Shown: piece by piece, positions 41,710-51,048 of the stretch
Numbering within the stretch: the stretch's first letter is position 1
How the letters are laid out: the number at the start of each line of letters is the position of its first letter
From: Gemmatales bacterium
Lineage (GTDB): Bacteria > Planctomycetota > Planctomycetia > Gemmatales > HRBIN36
Length of the DNA stretch: 64,000 bases
Direction: 5' to 3'
Assembly (NCBI GenBank): GCA_025060195.1
Contig: JANXCQ010000021.1
Location: forward strand, 1 to 64,000
Position numbers and translations under genes: made by a program
Notes under the pieces: model-generated
The model's input: the letters and a program-made list of their open reading frames with translations, nothing else
What the model was told of the DNA's origin: nothing
The model's database searches: none

Positions 41710-43182
41710 ATGTCCCGACACAACTATATCTGGCTAATGACTATCTTATCAATAAGTGCAGCATCCTGGATATTCGCGCGTTCCAGTATATTACCGCCTC
41801 ACGGCCCACTACAATATATCCGCGGTTTTCCCGGGTCCGACGAAACCATGGCTCCTCAGCTGGCTGTCGTAGCTCAGAGTTTTCGCCTTATTGAAGACAA
41901 CTATGTTCGTGAACTCGACGACAAAGACCGCCAGCGTCTCCTCGAGCACGCTCTCCAAGGCGCTCTAGAAGCATTAGATGAACATAGCTCCTATATTCCT
42001 CCCGATGCCTTTGGAAGATTACGGGAACTCGAACAGGGACATTTCGGTGGTATAGGCATACAATTAGGCACCCATCCTCTCACGGGAGAACTGATGGTTC
42101 AATCTCCCATGCCTGATTCGCCCGCTCTCCGCGCTGGCTTGCGTAGTGGCGACATTATCCTGGAAGTTGATGGCGAAAAAATTCGCAACATAGAAGATGC
42201 CGTACGTCGTATTAAGGGTCTTCCGAAAACTAAAGTCCGTCTCACTCTGCGACCTTGGGGCGCCTCTGAGCCACGCATGGTCGAACTAGAGCGCGGCGAC
42301 ATCCCAATCGAAAGCCTACTAGGCCTCCAGCGTCAGCCTGACGGTCAATGGTTATTCTGGCTCAGCCAACCCCAAGCCTTAGCTTATATTCGCTTAGAAG
42401 CCTTTAATCCCACGACTTCGAGTGAATTATATCAAACTCTCGTGCAACTTACCCAGCAAGGGCTCCAGGGGCTAATACTCGACCTGCGGGGAAACCCTGG
42501 TGGCCGCCTCGAAACAGCTATTGAGATTGCGGAGTTATTCTTAGCTAAAGACAGTCCCATTGTCACCGTGCGAGGACGAAGGCGCAATTATGAAACCTAC
42601 CGCGCGGGTCACAGCCGTGACAGCCTTTGGCGGCAAATGGGCGTCGAGCCGGGAGCCTTCCGCAACCTGCCTCTCGCCATCCTCATCGACGGACAAAGTG
42701 CCAGCGCCAGCGAAATCCTGGCCTCCGCACTTCAGGATAATCAAAGGGCCACGCTTTTCGGGCAACGCACTTTCGGCAAAGCCAGTGTCCAGACGGTTAT
42801 CCCCCTGCCCCCTAGTAACCATGCTCTCAAACTCACTACCGCAGAATACCTGCGACCTTCAGGAAAGAATATCCATCGTTTCCGTACGGCTCGGGAAGAC
42901 GACTCATGGGGAGTTATTCCCGACCGTATCATCCCCCTAAATCCCGAGCGGCAACAAGAGCTCCTCCTGAGTCGGCGCTTGCGCGACATGCTTTGGCAAG
43001 ATCAGCATTTCCAGTTCATGGAGCAACGTTTTCATCTAAGTACTACTCTCTTCGGTTCCGCGGGCTGTACCGTTGACCCTGACAATTACCTCTATATTCG
43101 CACACTCACAGTTCGAGAAGAATCCGACCCTGTTTTAGAGGAAGCACATCGCCATTTGGTACATGAGCTTCTAACAAAGTAA
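41710..43182 (+). CDS. S41 family C-terminal processing peptidase (PDZ)
   Basis: HFGGIGIQLGTHPLTGELMVQSPMPDSPALRAGLRSGDIILEVDG PDZ; LDLRGNPGG; DGQSASASEILASALQDNQRATLFGQRTFGKASVQ. Start 41710 preceded by GGGAGG. Confidence 0.94.
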   Translation: MSRHNYIWLMTILSISAASWIFARSSILPPHGPLQYIRGFPGSDETMAPQLAVVAQSFRLIEDNYVRELDDKDRQRLLEHALQGALEALDEHSSYIPPDAFGRLRELEQGHFGGIGIQLGTHPLTGELMVQSPMPDSPALRAGLRSGDIILEVDGEKIRNIEDAVRRIKGLPKTKVRLTLRPWGASEPRMVELERGDIPIESLLGLQRQPDGQWLFWLSQPQALAYIRLEAFNPTTSSELYQTLVQLTQQGLQGLILDLRGNPGGRLETAIEIAELFLAKDSPIVTVRGRRRNYETYRAGHSRDSLWRQMGVEPGAFRNLPLAILIDGQSASASEILASALQDNQRATLFGQRTFGKASVQTVIPLPPSNHALKLTTAEYLRPSGKNIHRFRTAREDDSWGVIPDRIIPLNPERQQELLLSRRLRDMLWQDQHFQFMEQRFHLSTTLFGSAGCTVDPDNYLYIRTLTVREESDPVLEEAHRHLVHELLTK

Positions 43183-43506
43183 TCTTAGCATCCCTATATA
43201 TGCAAATTTTGCACATGATCGGCAAATATTACCTCTAAATACTCATATAGCCCCCTTCCCCTAAAGAGCAGCTAATTTCCTCCAGTTACCCTCATTAGAA
43301 ACAATTTTACCTACTAGTTTGCCAACTGTTAAGGGTCAAATGGCGCCATACATCTTTTCGGCAACGTCAGCCCACACGCTTTTGTCCCTAAAGAACAACT
43401 GGTTTAACTATTACTCTATTCCGGCCTAATGCATTTGACATTTCTAATCCTTTCTTCAAACGTATCTGCGAGTCCCCTTTGTATCCAAGTTTTATGGGAG
43501 TCAGAA

Positions 43507-43522
43507 TGGCACGCCGCTTGCT
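43507..43522 (+). promoter_or_regulatory. Sigma-54 (RpoN) promoter upstream of fliK
   Basis: TGGCACGCCGCTTGCT is an exact match to the -24/-12 consensus TGGCACG-N4-TTGCW, 38 bp before the fliK ATG. Confidence 0.9.
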
Positions 43523-43559
43523 CTTTATTTTGTGAGATACCTAGATGACTTAACCAGCT

Positions 43560-44918
43560 ATGAGTCTTACATCTACATCAACCTTAGATGTTATCCCGAC
43601 CTCTCAGATTACGGTGTCAGACATTCTGCCTTCAACAGCGCCGCAGACACCTAAGGCTCAGGAATCCGAGCTTCTACCGTTTATCGCGGCATTGTTTCAG
43701 TATTTGCAGACTGACTTGCTCCAACAACCATTCGTGAAAAAGTTTGAGGAAAATCAGTCAGAAAAGAATGATCACTTGTCTGAGGTACTACCCGCAGAAG
43801 TTACTCATCTCGTAAACGCTTCTAGTCGCCGAAAAGAACTTTTGGCCGTTACCCCAGTGGGATCTCATGCTACCAAGACAACTCCCGAGTCATGTTCGTG
43901 CATCCCATTAGACCCAATTCCAGTTTGTATGACTTTTGATGGGAACAATAATGCAATCCTAAATTCAAGGTTTTTTCGATGCGGTACGCTAGACTATACC
44001 GCCACTATAGCCAAGGCTAATTACGCCCTATCCGGATACAGCATGGATACCTATACTAGCGGTATCATTAATCAAAGAACCAGTGCAGTCAGACCCGCCA
44101 TCTCGACTACCAGTCCGGTGCCGACGGACACTTCCTGCGACGGTCCAAGTTTTTCCCTCTCCCTTAGCGCTATTCCGTTCGTGAACAGTGCAATTTCACC
44201 TAATAACAATACGGCCAGCGCTGGAATCAAGTATGAAATTCCTGCGAATCAAACGGATTATACCAACAAGACGTTTTTCAGCCAAAATATGCAGTCTACT
44301 AATTCCAATAATTCGTCAGCTAGACAAGATTTCATTCGATTCGGTTCCTCTTTATCTGAATCTTTATTTGCGGCATGGGATAACTCCCTGTTTTTTTCAA
44401 GCGATGCTCTAGTGAATGTGGCCGAGGAACCTGATAACCCTCTGAGACACAAGCCTTTGACGCAAGTTCCAGCCACGCTCGGAACCGAGGAATTATTTTA
44501 CACTAAGCCTCAATCAGAAAACTCACCCGTTTATCGGCAGACAGCTCAGGCAGTCAAGGAATGCCAAGACCTTGCTGCCTCTAAGAGTCCCATACATATT
44601 CATTTACGTTTAGAACCGCCTGAATTAGGTCATGTGATCATTCATGTTCGGATGCTAGGTAACAGCTTAGAGGCTCATTTCAGGGCAGAGCACTTGAGCA
44701 CTCATACTCTCCTAGAGCAGCAACGGTCACTATTACAGGAACATCTGACCGAGCTTGGCATAAACGTCAAGACGATAGTTGTTAGTTACGATCCCGAACA
44801 ACAACGCCGGTGGCGCAGTTGGTTCGAGGCGCCGATAATGAAAACAAAGCCACTAACTCGCGTGGCCAACGAATTAGCCTCCAGTAGCGAAGACGTAATA
44901 GTCAACATGACTGCCTAG
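43560..44918 (+). CDS. fliK: Flagellar hook-length control protein FliK
   Basis: C-terminal IHIHLRLEPPELGHVIIHVRMLGNSLEAHFRAEHLSTHTLLEQQRSLLQEHLTELGINVKTIVVSY is the FliK C-domain; flgD and flgE follow. Confidence 0.9.
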   Translation: MSLTSTSTLDVIPTSQITVSDILPSTAPQTPKAQESELLPFIAALFQYLQTDLLQQPFVKKFEENQSEKNDHLSEVLPAEVTHLVNASSRRKELLAVTPVGSHATKTTPESCSCIPLDPIPVCMTFDGNNNAILNSRFFRCGTLDYTATIAKANYALSGYSMDTYTSGIINQRTSAVRPAISTTSPVPTDTSCDGPSFSLSLSAIPFVNSAISPNNNTASAGIKYEIPANQTDYTNKTFFSQNMQSTNSNNSSARQDFIRFGSSLSESLFAAWDNSLFFSSDALVNVAEEPDNPLRHKPLTQVPATLGTEELFYTKPQSENSPVYRQTAQAVKECQDLAASKSPIHIHLRLEPPELGHVIIHVRMLGNSLEAHFRAEHLSTHTLLEQQRSLLQEHLTELGINVKTIVVSYDPEQQRRWRSWFEAPIMKTKPLTRVANELASSSEDVIVNMTA

Positions 44919-44939
44919 GTCATTGCTAAGCTAGGATGG

Positions 44940-45353
44940 ATGCCCATGAACATAGCACCTCTTACCTCTTCTCATGGTCTTCGCGAAAACCAATCATCGA
45001 CCAGAAGAAGGCCCCTGGGGCGAGATGAATTCTTGCAATTATTGGTGGCTCAATTGAAGACTCAGAATCCGATGAGTCCGTTGGACGGGGCTGACTTTGC
45101 AGTGCAGTTGGCACAGTTTTCACAATTGGAAAACTTAATGCAACTTAATCGCAGCATGCAGCAATGGTTACAGTTGCAACAGTTAGTTCAAGCCGCCAGT
45201 CTAGTGGGCCGACGTGTTCAGTATCAATCCCTGGACAGTCAGCAGCTAAAATCCGGCATGATTACCGCAGTTCATCTCGTAAATAATGAGCTCAGGCTCC
45301 AAGTGGATAGCGAGATGGTTAGCCTGACGCAAATACGCGCCTTTTTGGCCTAA
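44940..45353 (+). CDS. flgD: Flagellar hook assembly protein FlgD
   Basis: LGRDEFLQLLVAQLKTQNPMSPLDGADFAVQLAQFSQLENLMQLN. Confidence 0.95.
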   Translation: MPMNIAPLTSSHGLRENQSSTRRRPLGRDEFLQLLVAQLKTQNPMSPLDGADFAVQLAQFSQLENLMQLNRSMQQWLQLQQLVQAASLVGRRVQYQSLDSQQLKSGMITAVHLVNNELRLQVDSEMVSLTQIRAFLA

Positions 45354-45414
45354 ATTACCCTACTGACGAGACGGAGTAAAGGAACCTTAGGATGCAACCA
45401 TCGGGAGATGAGGC

Positions 45415-47472
45415 ATGTCCCGGGCTTTACTGGCGGGCGTTTCCGGATTACGCGTACATCAGCAAATGCTCGACGTGGTCGGCAATAACTTAGCCAATGT
45501 GAATACCACGGGTTTCAAAGCCCAAAGAATACGTTTTCATGAGCTGTTATATCAGACGTTAAAGCGAGCTACGGGCGTAGTATCGCAGGCGGTGGGCGGT
45601 ACTAATCCGATTCAAATCGGCTTAGGCGTCGGTGTGGCCGCAATCGACACCGTTTTAGAACAGGGTAGTCTCGAGGCCACAGGACGACCTTTAGATTTAG
45701 CCATTCAGGGGGATGGATTTTTCGTGGTGCATGACGGCGTGCAGCAATTATATACTCGGGCTGGGGCCTTTAGCATCGATAAAGATAATTATCTGGTGGA
45801 TTCAGCCACGGGTTATCGGGTTCAGCGTTTCGGTACTATAGGCGAGGGAGACGCGTTATTACCTCGTTTTCAGAATCCTGGGGATAACAATATTCGCATT
45901 CCTTTCGGTACCACAGTGCCTGGCCGGGCAACAACTTCGATAGATTTTCGGGGCAATCTTAGTGCAGGCGCCTCAGGTCCTATTCAGGAAGTCCTCACAT
46001 CAGCGACGCCATTTAGGGATACTCAATACCTTGTAACGCAGCCTTTCATCACCAATGCGTCGGGTAATCCGCCCGCTAACGCTGCGACTTTACTAGTGGA
46101 CTTACAAGGCTTCGCTTTTGCTAACGGCGATGTCATCACTATCAATGGCACCCGTGCCGACGGAACGAGCGTGCCGACGCAAGTTGTTGTCGTGAACACG
46201 GCTGTAACCACTTTGGGCGATATAGTGAATGCCATCCAAACGGCCTTTGGCAACAGCGCAGAGGTAACTCTCGACAATGTCACCGGTCGCATAACTGTGC
46301 GAACGGAGCAGAACGGAGCGTCGAATGGTTTGAGCCTTAACATCACGGACACCGCTGGGAATAATACTGCATGGATGAGCCTCGTGGGCGCGGGAGCCGC
46401 TACTTTAGGAGGCGGTAGCTTAGCTACTGCAAGTACCCCTTTGAATCATTTGGCCACTAATACCGCCAATTATCAAGTAGGAGACACCATTCGTATTCAA
46501 GGGACCGACGCCGACGGTACAGTTATTAGTGCGCTGTTTGTTTACGGCGTGGATGGAACGACTCTCGGTGATTTGGTGGCCCGAATTAGCTCCGTGTTTC
46601 CACAGGCCACTGCTAACTTGGTAAATGGAAATTTAGTTCTGACTGCGAATAATCCAGGGCCGGCAACCTTGACGCTGAATCTCTACGATGGGCCTACTAA
46701 TGTCGGTTCGACTAACTTTGCCACTCATGGCATGAATTTGACTGTGGATGGTAGACATGGAGATACTGTGCGTAATGCAATTCAGTTTTATGATCTTCAG
46801 GGCCGAGCTCACACCATTACTTTTACTTTTCAAAAGCAAGGGCCGAATCTTTGGGATATGTATGCCAGTGTCGATCCCTCAGAGGGCGTGTTGCTGGATG
46901 ATAGAGTAACTCAAATTCGCTTCAACAACGATGGCTCGTTCCAGCAGGTAACCGGGGCAGGCCATGGCGATTCTAAAATCGTAGTGCTCGTTCACGGAAT
47001 TAGCGTGCCGCAAGAAATTCGCATCAATTTAGGCGAGTCGAATTCCTATACGGGTGTAACGCAATTCGGGGGCAGTTCTTCGGCATCAGCGGTGCAGCAA
47101 GACGGTTATGGCGCGGGCTTTCTTTCCGGACTATCCGTGTCGCAGAGCGGCACAATCGAGGGAGTGTTTACAAACGGCCGAACCTTACCCATCGCTCAAC
47201 TTGCTATAGCTAATTTTACCAATCCCGGAGGTTTGAACCGCGAGGGTAAGAATTATTATAGTCTGAGCAACAACTCTGACTTGCCCATGGTCGGGCCTGC
47301 AGCGAGCGGGGGACGTGGGATTATAACCCAAGGCACCCTGGAGAACTCGAACGTGGACGTGGCTTTCGAATTCACGAGGTTAATCTTAGCGCAGCGAGGA
47401 TTCCAGGTGAACGCCCGCACCATCACAGTTAGCGATCAGATGTTGCAAGAGTTGGCTAATATTATTCGCTAA
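45415..47472 (+). CDS. flgE: Flagellar hook protein FlgE
   Basis: MSRALLAGVSGLRVHQQMLDVVGNNLANVNTTGFKAQRIRFHELLYQTLK; C-term GTLENSNVDVAFEFTRLILAQRGFQVNARTITVSDQMLQELANIIR. Confidence 0.96.
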   Translation: MSRALLAGVSGLRVHQQMLDVVGNNLANVNTTGFKAQRIRFHELLYQTLKRATGVVSQAVGGTNPIQIGLGVGVAAIDTVLEQGSLEATGRPLDLAIQGDGFFVVHDGVQQLYTRAGAFSIDKDNYLVDSATGYRVQRFGTIGEGDALLPRFQNPGDNNIRIPFGTTVPGRATTSIDFRGNLSAGASGPIQEVLTSATPFRDTQYLVTQPFITNASGNPPANAATLLVDLQGFAFANGDVITINGTRADGTSVPTQVVVVNTAVTTLGDIVNAIQTAFGNSAEVTLDNVTGRITVRTEQNGASNGLSLNITDTAGNNTAWMSLVGAGAATLGGGSLATASTPLNHLATNTANYQVGDTIRIQGTDADGTVISALFVYGVDGTTLGDLVARISSVFPQATANLVNGNLVLTANNPGPATLTLNLYDGPTNVGSTNFATHGMNLTVDGRHGDTVRNAIQFYDLQGRAHTITFTFQKQGPNLWDMYASVDPSEGVLLDDRVTQIRFNNDGSFQQVTGAGHGDSKIVVLVHGISVPQEIRINLGESNSYTGVTQFGGSSSASAVQQDGYGAGFLSGLSVSQSGTIEGVFTNGRTLPIAQLAIANFTNPGGLNREGKNYYSLSNNSDLPMVGPAASGGRGIITQGTLENSNVDVAFEFTRLILAQRGFQVNARTITVSDQMLQELANIIR

Positions 47473-47576
47473 AGCCTAGGCTGTTCCTTAGGTATTTCGG
47501 CTCGTATAAAATAGGTTAGGTCATCTAAAGAAATCGATAAGGTACACATCTCACTTACTACTGATTGGAGCGATAA

Positions 47577-48269
47577 ATGCTTCTCCTGGTGAAAGTATTG
47601 ATACTTTATGCCGTATTAGTGGGCCTGCTTTGGCTCGTATCGCTATTTTTGCACTATTATCTATATACGCAACAGCCGGAAGGCTTAGTTTGGCGTGTGC
47701 CATTAGCTGCAGGGGTTATTGTCGTCGTATGCCTGATTTTCCCATTAGTCATGGCGCAATGGTGGGATCAGGTCGTGCCTATCACCATGGGTCAAATTTT
47801 TCTGGATACTACGCCGCCTCACGTCATAGAGTTCGATCAAATCGAAGTCATGGAAGCGGGGCGCAAAGTAATCTATCGCAGGGAAGGAAAGGGTATAGGG
47901 CCTGATAATTTTGTTGCTCCCGATCGGCGTAGGTTTCCTCGTGATATCGAGGAGTTTACAGCTGTAACTCGGGACGAGGAACAAAGAATCAAGTTCCAAG
48001 CTATGCGAAGGAATCAGGATAATGCCAGGTTAGGCGGTACTAACCAAGTTTATGTTTCCGAACAAGGACATCGTATGGGGCTGGGAGAATTGGGACGTAT
48101 AGAATTAGGCTCGCCTGGCACGCGAGCTTTGTCTCTGTTAGTGGTTGTATTGGGCCTAGGTTCTTGGATCGGCTCGTTTCTCTTGTTGCAGTTTAATTTC
48201 GGTCATGCCCTTGGTTTGGGGATAGGTTTATATTTGGCTTGGTTATTTTTGATGGGATTCGTCTTTTGA
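47577..48269 (+). CDS. Conserved hypothetical membrane protein
   Basis: Two N-terminal and two C-terminal hydrophobic segments around a soluble middle. Confidence 0.65.
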   Translation: MLLLVKVLILYAVLVGLLWLVSLFLHYYLYTQQPEGLVWRVPLAAGVIVVVCLIFPLVMAQWWDQVVPITMGQIFLDTTPPHVIEFDQIEVMEAGRKVIYRREGKGIGPDNFVAPDRRRFPRDIEEFTAVTRDEEQRIKFQAMRRNQDNARLGGTNQVYVSEQGHRMGLGELGRIELGSPGTRALSLLVVVLGLGSWIGSFLLLQFNFGHALGLGIGLYLAWLFLMGFVF

Positions 48270-48336
48270 ACGAAAAGCGGCTTAATTACCTAAGACCTCT
48301 ATATATATATCGCACGGTGAAGCAACTCAGAGCAGA

Positions 48337-49557
48337 GTGGGTATGATGCAGGATCGAAACACAACAGTCAGGATATATGCCGAATGGATGTTTGATGGGG
48401 ATGACGTGGTACCGGGTTCTGGCATTTTATTAGGCGTGAGCGGCTCTCATATCGCGGCGGTGCGTGCTGGAGCCAATCCTGAGGAGGCTGACTTGCAATT
48501 TAGTGGGTGCAGTGTGCTGCCAGGATTGATAGATAGTCATGTGCATTTGTGTTTTAGTGCTGGACGGACCCATGCTGAGGTAGTCGAGGACTTACTGAAA
48601 TCGGATGGCGACCAATTGTTGCAAAGGGCGATAAAACATGCTCAGCAAGCGCTAAAGGCAGGAATTACAACTTTACGGGATTGCGGGGGACCGACCCAGG
48701 TACTGTTGGCATTACGAACCTTAGTAAATCAAGGTAAACTTCCTGGGCCTGAGGTTTTGGTGAGTGGTTCGCCGATTACTACACCGAAAGGCCACTTGTA
48801 CTATGTAGGTGCGCCTGCGACAGGTGCCGAGGATGTGGAACGTCGAACGGACGATTTGTTGGAGGCGGGGGTGGACTTCGTGAAGCTAATAGTCACTGGC
48901 GGAAACATGACGCCAGAGTCGAACCGTTTGGGGTGTCAATATAGTGCAGAAGAAATCAAGCGTGCAGTGCGATGTGCGGAGCGGGCCAATAGATATATAG
49001 CTGCACATGTGTTGAATCGTGAGGGGTTGAGGCGGGCAGTGCTGGCGGGCGTAAGAACGTTAGAACATTGCAGTTGGCGTACGGGTTTGGTGCATCACGA
49101 ATTTGATGAGGGATTAGCACGACTAATGCGTCAGCAAGGGCAAATCGCTTCGCTGACCATGAGTGCTCCGACCTGGCGTAAGGTATGGCCTGAAATGGGC
49201 AAGCTAGACCCAGAGCTATTTCGCGATTTAGAGGATAGGTTTGCCAGCGAGCGGCAGATGATTGAAAGCGGCGTGCGGTTTATTTTGCATACTGATGCAG
49301 GAGTTAGGCAAACGCCGGTGGGGATATCGCTCATTTATGGACTGCGAGCCGCACAATTAGAGTTGGGGCTGAGCAGCGTGGAGTGTTTGCGCGCGGTCAC
49401 TGGGCATGCGGCTGATGCTTTAGGTTTAGTGGACCGAGGCCGCTTACGCGTTGGACAACGTGCCGATATTGTGGTGGTAAAAGGTCGGCCTTGGCAGGAC
49501 TTATCAGCGTTGCATGAGATACGCGGAGTGTGGTGTGGCGGTAAACGATGTGTGTAA
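48337..49557 (+). CDS. Metal-dependent amidohydrolase (imidazolonepropionase-like)
   Basis: VLPGLIDSHVHLCFSAG, AGITTLRDCGG, FVKLIVTGGNMTPES, HVLNREGLRRAVLAGVRTLEHCS, LHTDAGVRQTP, ADALGLVDRGRLRVGQRADIVVV. Confidence 0.92.
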   Translation: MGMMQDRNTTVRIYAEWMFDGDDVVPGSGILLGVSGSHIAAVRAGANPEEADLQFSGCSVLPGLIDSHVHLCFSAGRTHAEVVEDLLKSDGDQLLQRAIKHAQQALKAGITTLRDCGGPTQVLLALRTLVNQGKLPGPEVLVSGSPITTPKGHLYYVGAPATGAEDVERRTDDLLEAGVDFVKLIVTGGNMTPESNRLGCQYSAEEIKRAVRCAERANRYIAAHVLNREGLRRAVLAGVRTLEHCSWRTGLVHHEFDEGLARLMRQQGQIASLTMSAPTWRKVWPEMGKLDPELFRDLEDRFASERQMIESGVRFILHTDAGVRQTPVGISLIYGLRAAQLELGLSSVECLRAVTGHAADALGLVDRGRLRVGQRADIVVVKGRPWQDLSALHEIRGVWCGGKRCV

Positions 49558-50277
49558 TCAGCGTGGTTTCTTGGAGAATGAAACCGTGTTCAGCGAGTGT
49601 TGGGCGTTTTGTCGGGCCGTTGGGCAGTATTGCCGTAGATTACATTTGCTGCACCCAGGTTCGGGCAGACAATATTGGTGAGCAATGGCGGAGAGGATTT
49701 CGTACACGGGCGGAGCGTCAGCCTTACGTACTTGACGTTGTAGCGCAGCCTGAGCCCCGGGTAAGGAGGAGTCCGTAACCATGCCGAGCCGGAGCACGAC
49801 CCGATGAGTGGACTCGTCGAGGGGGAGAGCGTGTGCTCCTAAACTGTATTGACAGACCCAGGCAGTGATAAAGTGGTCCACATGGCGCCAGCGCGCCAAT
49901 TGTTTCATCGCCTGAAGGAGCGGTTTATGCTTCAAGCCTTCCAGGTCAAAGGAGAACTGGGAATTAAAGACGTCGTCGAGCAGGCCCGTGATCTGCTCGG
50001 CTCGAGCGAAAGCATCTGGGAGTGGCACAAGCACGTCCGCAACTTCGCGAATGGCGGAAACCCGGATTTCGTTCCAGTCAAAGAAAGCCCGTCGGAGTCG
50101 CTCAAAGGCCGCATCAGCGCTATCGCGCGGGCAATTGCGTCGGCAGATAGCATAAACCATCTGATCTAAAACGGGCCGCGGTTCGGGCAGGCGAATTTGG
50201 AATTGTTTGGGCAACGAACCCAGAAGGCGACGCCAAATTTGCGCTTTGCTAATCAAGGCAGGCATATACTCCCTCAC
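49558..50277 (-). CDS. Endonuclease III/HhH-GPD-like protein with C-terminal Fe-S cysteines, atypical active site
   Basis: LPLDESTHRVVLRLGM (Asp region) and HQYCLPEPGCSKCNLRQYC (C-x5-C-x2-C-x5-C). Canonical LPGVGxKTA segment not recognisable. Confidence 0.75.
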   Translation of the reverse strand: MREYMPALISKAQIWRRLLGSLPKQFQIRLPEPRPVLDQMVYAICRRNCPRDSADAAFERLRRAFFDWNEIRVSAIREVADVLVPLPDAFARAEQITGLLDDVFNSQFSFDLEGLKHKPLLQAMKQLARWRHVDHFITAWVCQYSLGAHALPLDESTHRVVLRLGMVTDSSLPGAQAALQRQVRKADAPPVYEILSAIAHQYCLPEPGCSKCNLRQYCPTARQNAQHSLNTVSFSKKPR

Positions 50278-50732
50278 TCTAGGGAGGAAGGCGGCGAGGA
50301 TCCTTCCTCAGCAAGCGATCCTTCTGACCTGCTGGCAGCCGGCACCACTGCACTCGCCTCGGATGGCGCCTTAGTGGCCGATTGCCCATAAGCTTCTTGC
50401 TCTTGGCGAAGAATCGCAGCCACCCGTAGACTATTCTTTACGCCCTTATCTAAGCGGAATTGTAAGGCGGGAACGTAGCGTGTAGTCAGTTGCTCGCCGA
50501 GTTTTCGCTGGATGTAGCCCCGTGCCCGGTTCAAAGCGTCCAGGCATTCGCGTTGCTCTTGCTCCGAGCCCATAATGGAAACATAAACTTTAGCATGTTG
50601 CAAGTCCGGACTGACTTCAGCTCGGGTAACGGTGACGTTGCGAATGCGCGGGTCATTGAGTTCCAGAAGTACAGTCTGACTTACCACCCTGCGCACCACC
50701 TCAGCGACGCGTTCTAAACGAAACGGTTTCAT
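50274..50732 (-). CDS. rbfA: Ribosome-binding factor A
   Basis: RLERVAEVVRRVVSQTVLLELNDPRIRNVTVTRAEVSPDLQHAKVYVSIMG. Confidence 0.94.
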   Translation of the reverse strand: MKPFRLERVAEVVRRVVSQTVLLELNDPRIRNVTVTRAEVSPDLQHAKVYVSIMGSEQEQRECLDALNRARGYIQRKLGEQLTTRYVPALQFRLDKGVKNSLRVAAILRQEQEAYGQSATKAPSEASAVVPAASRSEGSLAEEGSSPPSSLE

Positions 50733-50734
50733 CG

Positions 50735-51013
50735 CTAAACTTCCAATTGATAATCGAGGAGCTGGGCAACGGGATGGCAGCGCACGAACTCGACCACTTG
50801 GCTGAGAGCCTTGCGCAGATGCACCGATTCATTACTGACCATAGCCACGCCGAGCACTGCCAACTGGCGATGGTCTTGCGCGTCCACCTCGGCAATGGAA
50901 ATGTTGAAGTGATTGCGCAGACGATCTTTGATGCTGGAAATCACTTGCCGCTTTTCCTTCAAGCTGCGCGACTCTGGTATCATCAAGTGCATGCGCAGAG
51001 TACCGATGAGCAT
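50735..51013 (-). CDS. DUF503 family protein
   Basis: MLIGTLRMHLMIPESRSLKEKRQVISSIKDRLRNHFNISIAEVDAQDHRQLAVLGVAMVSN. Confidence 0.93.
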   Translation of the reverse strand: MLIGTLRMHLMIPESRSLKEKRQVISSIKDRLRNHFNISIAEVDAQDHRQLAVLGVAMVSNESVHLRKALSQVVEFVRCHPVAQLLDYQLEV

Positions 51014-51048
51014 GGCCAGACCCTGTCAGGCGACAGATGATTTGCCTG

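Noticed and set aside
48299-48311. Short TATATATATAT run before the amidohydrolase
   Set aside because: Too short to call a repeat; probably part of an AT-rich promoter region.
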